A DNA stretch of 5,317 nucleotides from Bacteroidota bacterium (GTDB taxonomy: Bacteria > Bacteroidota > Ignavibacteria > Kapaibacteriales > UBA2268), in assembly GCA_024280675.1 (NCBI GenBank), contig JAJRPT010000042.1:1-5317 (forward strand), written 5' to 3'. The translations under genes and the position numbers were made by a program. Positions within the stretch are counted from its first letter, which is position 1, and each line of letters opens with the position of its first letter. The notes under the pieces were generated by a model. That model was given only the letters and a program-made list of their open reading frames with translations, searched no databases and had not been told where the DNA came from. Below, in pieces: positions 1 to 5,317 of this stretch.

Positions 1-57
1 ATAAAAGGGTAAGCAAAAGGCTAGCCTACAAAACTGTACCGCCGGAAGATTGCCACT

Positions 58-90
58 AGTAATCCACAAAATAAGGAAGTTTGGATTATT
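58..90. repeat. Imperfect inverted repeat in the leader, possible operator or hairpin
   Basis: TAATCCA (60-66) and TGGATTA (82-88) are perfect inverted copies separated by a 15-base spacer. Pairing extends outward by one G-T wobble and one A-T pair to 58 and 90. The right arm overlaps the TTTG at 80-83 proposed as a -33 element, so a dimeric regulator bound here could block or modulate transcription of the operon. It could equally be a weak hairpin at the end of an upstream transcript. A 7-base dyad with a loose spacer can arise by chance in AT-rich DNA, so the support is modest. Confidence 0.25.
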
Positions 91-110
91 CTGAAACAAT
101 TATTAAATTG
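80..110 (+). promoter_or_regulatory. Possible Bacteroidota-type promoter for the efflux operon
   Basis: A TTTG at 80-83 is followed, after a 19-base spacer, by TTAAATTG at 103-110. The Bacteroidota primary-sigma consensus is TTTG, about 19-21 bases, then TAnnTTTG. The -33 box and the spacing fit, but the -7 box matches only 4 of its 6 fixed bases. Transcription would start near 116-118, leaving a leader of about 35 bases before the first gene. This is a weak match, supported mainly by its position ahead of the first gene. Confidence 0.2.
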
Positions 111-150
111 CTTCGTTATCTACCCAGGAAAGAAATAATTAATTAAATTA

Positions 151-564
151 ATGAAACAAACTATTTCCATATTAATGATTTTGATTTTAGCTCTGAGTAA
201 TTTTGGAGTGACAATCGGCTCCCATTATTGCGGTGGCGATTTTGTGGAATCGAAAATCATTCTTAGCCCCCACGATATCGGATGTGGTATGGAAATAAAT
301 CCAGATTGCGAGAGTACTCCCATATTAGAATATAAGCCAGAAGACTGTTGCAAGAGCGAGTTCGAGACTCTTGAATCTAATCTTCAAGTTACTTTCTCCC
401 TTTTGGATATCTGGCTGGACTCTGAACATTTATTCTCAAAACCATCTTACATTCTCTATAATATTGACTGTAGTGATGACAAACAAATCCTTCATACATC
501 ACCCCCTAGTCTGCCCCTCTCAAAGAACGGATACCAAGTTCTTCACCAATCTTTTCTGATTTAA
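151..564 (+). CDS. HYC_CC_PP family small exported protein, function unknown
   Basis: This 137-residue protein has an N-terminal signal sequence (hydrophobic core about residues 5-22) with probable cleavage just before the HYC motif. It carries the three marks of the HYC_CC_PP family: H25-Y26-C27 followed by GG, the C66-C67 pair within DCC, and P118-P119 near the C-terminus, ending in the family-like tail QSFLI. Length and architecture fit a complete member. The mature part holds six cysteines (27, 45, 53, 66, 67, 107) and several histidines, which would suit metal binding or disulfides in the periplasm. The family is known from Bacteroidota and has no established biochemical role. Being upstream of a CusA-like pump on the same strand suggests a copper accessory role (chaperone, sensor or trap), but this is inference. 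The start is supported by the signal peptide beginning MKQT. AGGAAAG at 126-132 is the only Shine-Dalgarno-like sequence and lies far upstream, about 18 bases from the ATG. The family call is fairly secure; the function is not. Confidence 0.82.
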   Translation: MKQTISILMILILALSNFGVTIGSHYCGGDFVESKIILSPHDIGCGMEINPDCESTPILEYKPEDCCKSEFETLESNLQVTFSLLDIWLDSEHLFSKPSYILYNIDCSDDKQILHTSPPSLPLSKNGYQVLHQSFLI

Positions 565-590
565 TTTTTGTGATGCCGAACATTATTGCC

Positions 591-622
591 TAAATTAGAA
601 TTACTGGCGTAATTTTAATTTG
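591..622 (+). repeat. AT-rich hairpin between the small exported gene and the pump gene
   Basis: Bases 592-604 pair with 609-621 around a 4-base loop TGGC (605-608). That gives 13 consecutive pairs, 12 Watson-Crick and one G-U wobble at 598/615; a further U-G wobble at 591/622 is possible. Nearly every pair is A-T, so the RNA stem would be only moderately stable, and the downstream arm merges into a T-rich stretch rather than a clean U-tract. It starts 27 bases after the stop of the exported-protein gene and lies 49 bases before the pump start. It could be a partial terminator, an mRNA-processing or stability element that sets unequal expression of the two genes, or a DNA operator. The dyad is seen directly; its role is unknown. 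Confidence 0.55.
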
Positions 623-671
623 TTAATTCAGTTTGTATTCTGTCATTATATAATAATTAAATCGAAATATT

Positions 672-3600
672 ATGCTAAATAAATTAATTCGTTACTTTCT
701 CGATAATAAGTTAGTAACAAGTCTAGTCATTTTGCTTTTTGTTGCTTGGGGAATTTCCCACGCGCCGTTTGGATGGGAGAGTGATTTTTTGCCAAACGAC
801 CCAGTCCCAGTGGATGCAATCCCCGACATTGGTGAAAATCAGCAAATAGTTTTTACTCAATGGATGGGACGTTCCCCTCAAGACATTGAAGATCAAATTT
901 CATATCCGCTCACAACATCGCTTCTGGGTATTCCGGGCGTAAAGTCAATTCGTTCACAATCTATTTTTGGCTTCTCGAGTATTTATATTATATTCAAAGA
1001 AGATGTTGACTTTTATTGGTCACGATCCCGAATATTAGAAAAACTTAACTCACTTCCGGCCAATCTCTTGCCCGCCGAAGTAAGACCAGCCCTAGGACCA
1101 GATGCCACGGCTCTTGGGCAAGTCTATTGGTATACAATCGAGGGAAGAGACCCAGAAGGGAATCCAACTGGTGGATGGGATCTCCATGACGTGCGAACCT
1201 ATCAAGATTTTTATGTGAAATATGCTCTTAATGCAGTCGATGGCGTTTCCGAAGTTGCGTCAATTGGGGGATATGTAAAAGAATACCAAGTAGATGTAGA
1301 CCCAGATGCTTTGAAAGTTTACAATATCCCGCTTCATAAGGTAATGGATGCGGTTAGAAAATCAAATAGAGATGTGGGTGCAAAGACCATAGAAGTCAAT
1401 CAGGCCGAGTATTTGGTTCGTGGTCTGGGATATATCAAATCGGTAGAGGATATTGAAAAAGCAGTGGTGGCCGTCCATGACAATGTTCCGATTAGGATAA
1501 AAGATGTTGCCGTCGTTAGCATTGGACCTGCCACAAGACGAGGTATGCTCGACAAGGACGGTGCGGAAGTGGTTGGAGGGGTTGTGATTGCACGTTATGG
1601 CTCAAACCCACTTGCCGTCATCAATAATGTAAAAGATAAGATCCAACAGATCAGCGAAGGAATGCCCAAGAAAGTCCTCAAAGATGGAACAGAAAGCCAA
1701 CTGACCATTATTCCTTTCTATGACAGAACAAAACTTATAAACGAGACGTTGGGAACATTGGAAGAGGCACTGACACTAGAAATACTAATCACAATGTTGG
1801 TTGTTATTATTCTGGTGCTAAATCTTCGAGCTTCAATATTAATTTCTAGTATATTACCAATTTCTGTTCTGATGGTGTTCATTGCGATGAAGTATTTTAA
1901 AGTAGACGCAAACATTGTGGCACTCTCTGGAATTGCCATAGCCGTCGGGACGATGGTAGACCTTGCCATCATTTTATCGGAAAATGTAATAAAACATATT
2001 AAAGAAGCTCACCCTGGTCAGCCGTTAAAAGAAACCATTTACAATGCCGCAGCAGAGGTCAGCTCGGCCATTGTGACTGCGGTCTCGACAACAATAGTGA
2101 GTTTTGTTCCAGTATTTGCAATGGAGGCTGCCGAAGGTAAATTATTCAGACCGCTGGCATTCACCAAAACATTCGCTCTTATTTCGGCACTTATAGTTGC
2201 ACTTTTCATTCTGCCAACGGTCGCACAGTGGTTCTTTGGCGTAAAGATTAAAAAGAATACAAAAGGAATGCTCTGGAATGCTTTCTTGATTTTGGTGGGG
2301 ATAACAATAGCAATCTGGCTAAGTGCTTGGGGAGGAATTACTATCGCAGCCTTGGCAGCGGCTTGGTTTGTTCGGCAATACAGCCCGAAGAAGAATTGGC
2401 TCACCCAGAATCTCTCATTGATAATTGCTGTATTTTCGGTCACATACATACTTGCAAATTATTGGATGCCCTTGGGTGCGGGGAAATCCCTAACGCTAAA
2501 CTTTATTTTTGTGGGAATGCTATTGTCTTTAATACTGGGAATATTTGCACTATTAGAACATTATTATAAAGAAATATTGAATTGGTGTCTGAATAATAAA
2601 GTATTTTTTCTGTCAATCCCCGTGATTATAATTATTTCTGGTAGCTCGATTTGGTTGGGGTTTAATACAACATTTGGATTTATAGCCAGTGGTTTCGATA
2701 AGATAGGAGTAAATGTTAGAGCCACAAGCCTTTGGTCGGGGCTTTCTCATTCTTTGCCAGGGCTTGGAAAAGAGTTCATGCCATCGCTTGACGAGGGTAG
2801 CTTTTTACTGATGCCAACCTCAATGCCTCACTCTGGAATAGATGCCAATCTGACAATAGTTAAACAGCTGGATATGCTGCTTGTTGGTATTCCAGAAGTA
2901 GAATTGTCGGTGGGAAAAGCTGGGCGTGTGGAATCGGCACTTGACCCCGCACCAATATCAATGTTTGAAAATCTGATTAATTACAAACCCGAATATAAAG
3001 TAAATGAAAAAGGACACCGGCAGAGATTCAAAGTAGACGAAGACAACAAGTTTGTTCTTTCGAGTGGTGAGGCTTATGAAAATGAGGAGATGTTAATAAA
3101 AAATATTAACACCTCAGAACTTATAGCCGACGATGATGGGAGCTATTTCCGAAATTGGAGAAAAGAAATTAATTCTCCTGATGATATTTGGAATGAAATT
3201 GTAAGAGTCACAAAAATTCCTGGTGTGACATCTGCACCCAAACTTCAACCAATTGAAACACGGCTTGTAATGCTCCAAACTGGTATGAGGGCTCCGATGG
3301 GAATAAAAGTGTTTGGCCCTGATTTGACTACGATTGAAGACTTTGGCTTGGAGCTAGAATCTATTCTCAAAGAAATCCCGTCAGTCAAAACAGAAGCCGT
3401 CTTTGCCGATAGAATAGTTGGTAAGCCATACATACATTTAAATATTAAAAGAGATGTCATCTCCCGGTATGGCTTAAATGTAGAAGATTCACAAAATGTG
3501 ATTGAAACTGCAATTGGTGGAATTCAGATTACAACCACGGTTGAGGGAAGAGAAAGGTTTCCTGTTCGTATCCGCTATCCTCGTGAGCTAAGAGACAGTC

Positions 3601-4481
3601 CAGATGCACTAAGGAAAATATACATACCAACTCCAACCGGTGCCCAAGTCCCGCTCATAGAGTTGGTTGATATTGAATATTTCCAAGGTCCACAGATGAT
3701 AAAGAGCGAGGATACATTCCTTGTGGGCTATGTTTTGTTGGATAAAAAAGATGGGTACGCAGAAGTCGATGTTGTCGAGGAGGCTCAAGATTATATTCAA
3801 GGAAAAATAGATAGTGGGCAATTAATAGTGCCGGCAGGTCTTTCGTTTAAATTCACTGGCAATTATGAAAATCAAGTCAGAGCAGAGAAAAGGTTAGCCA
3901 TTATTGTTCCACTTGTTCTTTTGATAATATTTTTGATATTGTATTTCCAGTTCAAATCAGTTTCTACTTCACTTATGATTTTCTCTGCTATTGCTCTGGC
4001 CTTTAGTGGTGCTTTTCTTATGCTATGGCTCTATGGTCAGGATTGGTTCTTTAACTTCGCACTCTTTGATACTAATATGAGAGATTTATTCCAGATGAAG
4101 ACTGTCAATCTTAGTGTTGCAGTTTGGGTTGGGTTCATTGCTCTGTTTGGTATTGCAACCGATGATGGGGTGTTGATAGGTACTTTCTTGGATCAGAGCT
4201 TTGAGAAAAGAAAGCCGAAAACAGTAGCCGAGGTTAGACATGCGGTGACCAAGGCAGGACTAAGAAGAATAAAACCTGCACTGATGACTGTCGCCACAAC
4301 AGTTATTGCACTATTGCCCATATTGAGTTCGACAGGGCGTGGGGCCGATATAATGATACCGATGGCCATTCCCTCATTTGGTGGGATGTGCGTTGCAATC
4401 ATAAGCGTGTTCATTGTACCCGTGCTTTATTCGCTCAGAGAAGAAAGAAAAATCATAAAAGCTCAAGGAGATACAAAATGA
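672..4481 (+). CDS. cusA: CusA-like heavy-metal efflux RND pump (HME-RND), probable Cu(I)/Ag(I)
   Basis: This is the inner-membrane, proton-driven permease of a three-part metal exporter, 1269 residues against about 1047 in E. coli CusA. It aligns with CusA throughout: TM1 (about 14-31), the VDAIPDIGENQ porter start (47-57), YPLTT (78-82), LGPDAT (141-146), VKEYQV (202-207), TM2-TM6 (366-523), TM7 (643-664), the second porter half (about 696-1072) and TM8-TM12 (1074-1254). TM4 carries AVGTMVD with D430, matching the proton-relay Asp D405, in the Cu/Ag-type form rather than the DFGxxVD of Zn/Co/Ni CzcA. M714, M764 and M867 match the CusA metal ligands M573, M623 and M672, so copper/silver is the best substrate guess. 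Extra sequence: membrane-rich residues about 528-628, a hydrophilic insert 774-827, and a loop about 1123-1141. The TM10 Glu is replaced by D1164-D1165, and A1203 occupies the K984 position with K1201 nearby. The start is supported by the RND-like N-terminus MLNKLIRYFL; no Shine-Dalgarno is visible in the AT-rich leader. The stop overlaps the next gene by 4 bases. Confidence 0.96.
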   Translation: MLNKLIRYFLDNKLVTSLVILLFVAWGISHAPFGWESDFLPNDPVPVDAIPDIGENQQIVFTQWMGRSPQDIEDQISYPLTTSLLGIPGVKSIRSQSIFGFSSIYIIFKEDVDFYWSRSRILEKLNSLPANLLPAEVRPALGPDATALGQVYWYTIEGRDPEGNPTGGWDLHDVRTYQDFYVKYALNAVDGVSEVASIGGYVKEYQVDVDPDALKVYNIPLHKVMDAVRKSNRDVGAKTIEVNQAEYLVRGLGYIKSVEDIEKAVVAVHDNVPIRIKDVAVVSIGPATRRGMLDKDGAEVVGGVVIARYGSNPLAVINNVKDKIQQISEGMPKKVLKDGTESQLTIIPFYDRTKLINETLGTLEEALTLEILITMLVVIILVLNLRASILISSILPISVLMVFIAMKYFKVDANIVALSGIAIAVGTMVDLAIILSENVIKHIKEAHPGQPLKETIYNAAAEVSSAIVTAVSTTIVSFVPVFAMEAAEGKLFRPLAFTKTFALISALIVALFILPTVAQWFFGVKIKKNTKGMLWNAFLILVGITIAIWLSAWGGITIAALAAAWFVRQYSPKKNWLTQNLSLIIAVFSVTYILANYWMPLGAGKSLTLNFIFVGMLLSLILGIFALLEHYYKEILNWCLNNKVFFLSIPVIIIISGSSIWLGFNTTFGFIASGFDKIGVNVRATSLWSGLSHSLPGLGKEFMPSLDEGSFLLMPTSMPHSGIDANLTIVKQLDMLLVGIPEVELSVGKAGRVESALDPAPISMFENLINYKPEYKVNEKGHRQRFKVDEDNKFVLSSGEAYENEEMLIKNINTSELIADDDGSYFRNWRKEINSPDDIWNEIVRVTKIPGVTSAPKLQPIETRLVMLQTGMRAPMGIKVFGPDLTTIEDFGLELESILKEIPSVKTEAVFADRIVGKPYIHLNIKRDVISRYGLNVEDSQNVIETAIGGIQITTTVEGRERFPVRIRYPRELRDSPDALRKIYIPTPTGAQVPLIELVDIEYFQGPQMIKSEDTFLVGYVLLDKKDGYAEVDVVEEAQDYIQGKIDSGQLIVPAGLSFKFTGNYENQVRAEKRLAIIVPLVLLIIFLILYFQFKSVSTSLMIFSAIALAFSGAFLMLWLYGQDWFFNFALFDTNMRDLFQMKTVNLSVAVWVGFIALFGIATDDGVLIGTFLDQSFEKRKPKTVAEVRHAVTKAGLRRIKPALMTVATTVIALLPILSSTGRGADIMIPMAIPSFGGMCVAIISVFIVPVLYSLREERKIIKAQGDTK
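4465..4470 (+). promoter_or_regulatory. Ribosome binding site for the TolC-like gene, inside the pump gene
   Basis: AAGGAG lies within the last codons of the pump gene, 7 bases before the ATG at 4478. It is the only good Shine-Dalgarno sequence among the three starts in this window. Together with the ATGA overlap (4478-4481) it fixes the start of the outer-membrane gene and suggests translational coupling, keeping pump and channel synthesis linked. Confidence 0.75.
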
Positions 4482-5317
4482 AAATAATAATCATAATTTT
4501 TGTGATGGTCGTGAGTAGCTCTTTTGCACAAAGCCTGGAGGATTATCTCAAGATTGCAAAAGAAAACAACCCTGCTCTTCAGTCATCTTATGCGGAATAC
4601 CAAGCCTGGCAACAGAAGATTCCTCAAGTAAACTCACTCGATGATCCGACATTGTCGTTTGGGTATTTTGTCTCTCCGATTGAATCAAGGCTTGGGCCAC
4701 AGAGAGCTAAAATATCTTTGAATCAGGTGTTTCCTTGGTGGGGGACTTTGGACGCAAAAGAAGAAGTTGCAAGCAAAGTTGCCGAATCGAAATATCAAGA
4801 TTATTTGGACAAAAGAAATGAACTTTACTACAAGGTTAAAGCATCTTATTATCCATTGTTCGAGCTTAGCAATCAACTGCGGTGGCAGAATGAACTGTTG
4901 GAATTACTTCACGCATACAAGGCATTTGCTACTACTAAATTTTCCAATGGAATGGGGACAATGGTTGATGTTATAAGAGTAGATATAATTATTGATGACA
5001 TAGAAACCGATATAGAATTATTAAAAGATGAGCGACTTCCTCTTGAGGTGACTTTTAATAAACTATTAAATCGTGAAGATAATACGCCCGTGTTGGTCGA
5101 TTCTGACATAAATATTAATCCTGTGGAAAATAATTATAGGAAAAATGACTTGCTGGCTAATAACCCAATATTAAGATCTATTGACCTTGAAATAAATGCT
5201 GCTAGGGCAAAAGAGTTGTTGGCCGAAAAAATTGGTATGCCAAAGATAGGCTTAGGGATTGATTACTCATTTATTGGTCAAAGAACAGATCAAGACCCCG
5301 CAGGGAATGGTTCTGAT
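4478..5317 (+). CDS. TolC/CusC-like outer-membrane channel of the efflux system, 3' end cut by the window
   Basis: The first 280 residues are present; TolC-family proteins are usually 400-480 residues, so about a third is missing. The reading frame is open to the window edge. Residues 1-17 form a signal peptide (hydrophobic core about 3-13, then SSSFA before Q18). The cleavage site has no lipobox cysteine, so unlike E. coli CusC it is probably not a lipoprotein. The mature start LEDYLKIAKENNPAL (20-34) is the usual first helix of outer-membrane efflux proteins. DDPTLSFGYFVSP (55-67) and ISLNQVFPWWGT (79-90) fit the first beta-strand region, followed by long helices (about 95-200) containing FSNGMGTMVDVIRV (155-168). 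A second structural repeat begins at NPILRSIDLEIN (229-240). The protein would form the trimeric outer-membrane duct taking metal from the pump through a periplasmic adaptor. It overlaps the pump gene by ATGA and has AAGGAG 7 bases upstream, so it is almost certainly co-translated with it. The TolC family is clear; the specific partner comes from context. Confidence 0.93.
   Translation, partial: MKIIIIIFVMVVSSSFAQSLEDYLKIAKENNPALQSSYAEYQAWQQKIPQVNSLDDPTLSFGYFVSPIESRLGPQRAKISLNQVFPWWGTLDAKEEVASKVAESKYQDYLDKRNELYYKVKASYYPLFELSNQLRWQNELLELLHAYKAFATTKFSNGMGTMVDVIRVDIIIDDIETDIELLKDERLPLEVTFNKLLNREDNTPVLVDSDININPVENNYRKNDLLANNPILRSIDLEINAARAKELLAEKIGMPKIGLGIDYSFIGQRTDQDPAGNGSD

Noticed and set aside
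19..26. Eight-base palindrome GGCTAGCC near the left edge.
   Set aside because: Too short to mean anything and not linked to any other signal.
3..59. Open frame at the left edge ending in TAG (57-59), possibly the C-terminus of an upstream protein ending in PPEDCH.
   Set aside because: Only 18 codons are visible, with no recognisable motif. An open run of this length is expected by chance, so it is not annotated.
645..654. Palindrome ATTATATAAT containing a perfect TATAAT (649-654) shortly before the pump start, resembling a sigma-70 -10 box.
   Set aside because: No matching -35 sequence lies at 16-18 bases and no Bacteroidota-type -33/-7 pair fits. Such motifs are common in very AT-rich leaders.
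2039..2449. 136-codon minus-strand open frame inside the pump gene.
   Set aside because: It is antisense to well-aligned RND coding sequence over TM5-TM6 and the extra membrane segment, has no family resemblance, and is a coding shadow. The other internal open frames are rejected for the same reason.
4685..5109. Short open frames on both strands overlapping the TolC-like gene.
   Set aside because: They conflict with the clear TolC-family reading frame that starts at 4478 and show no motifs or plausible start signals.

Overview
The window reads as part of a heavy-metal, most likely copper/silver, efflux operon from a member of the Bacteroidota (or a close FCB-group relative). That placement rests on four things: the first gene encodes a HYC_CC_PP-type small exported protein, a family I know from Bacteroidota; the RND pump has the enlarged, roughly 1,250-residue form common in that phylum; the DNA is AT-rich with very AT-rich leaders; and Shine-Dalgarno sequences are weak or absent at two of the three starts. 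No species can be named from the sequence alone.

Layout, all on the + strand. Positions 1-150 are a non-coding leader with a possible dyad (58-90) and a weak Bacteroidota-style promoter match (80-110). Positions 151-564 encode a 137-residue exported Cys/His-containing protein of unknown function. Positions 565-671 are a 107-base intergenic gap with a clear AT-rich hairpin (591-622). Positions 672-4481 encode a CusA-like HME-RND inner-membrane pump of 1269 residues. Positions 4478-5317 encode the first 280 residues of a TolC/CusC-like outer-membrane channel, which overlaps the pump gene by 4 bases and runs off the end of the window.

Together, the pump would take metal ions from the periplasm (and perhaps the cytoplasm) using the proton gradient and pass them out through the TolC-like channel. 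The periplasmic adaptor (CusB-like) that must join the two is not in the window and is expected downstream. The small HYC_CC_PP protein sits where a periplasmic metal-binding or sensing accessory factor would be useful, but that role is inferred from its cysteines and its position.

The pump keeps all three methionines equivalent to the CusA metal site (M714, M764, M867), which argues for Cu(I)/Ag(I) rather than Zn/Co/Ni. It departs from E. coli CusA in several ways: about 100 extra membrane-rich residues between TM6 and TM7, a 54-residue insert in the porter domain, a changed proton-relay region (DD in place of the Glu, and no Lys at the K984 position), and loss of most of the methionine pairs proposed as a metal shuttle. 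I see no mobile element, CRISPR array, RNA gene or clearly new system. The least understood component is the small exported protein.
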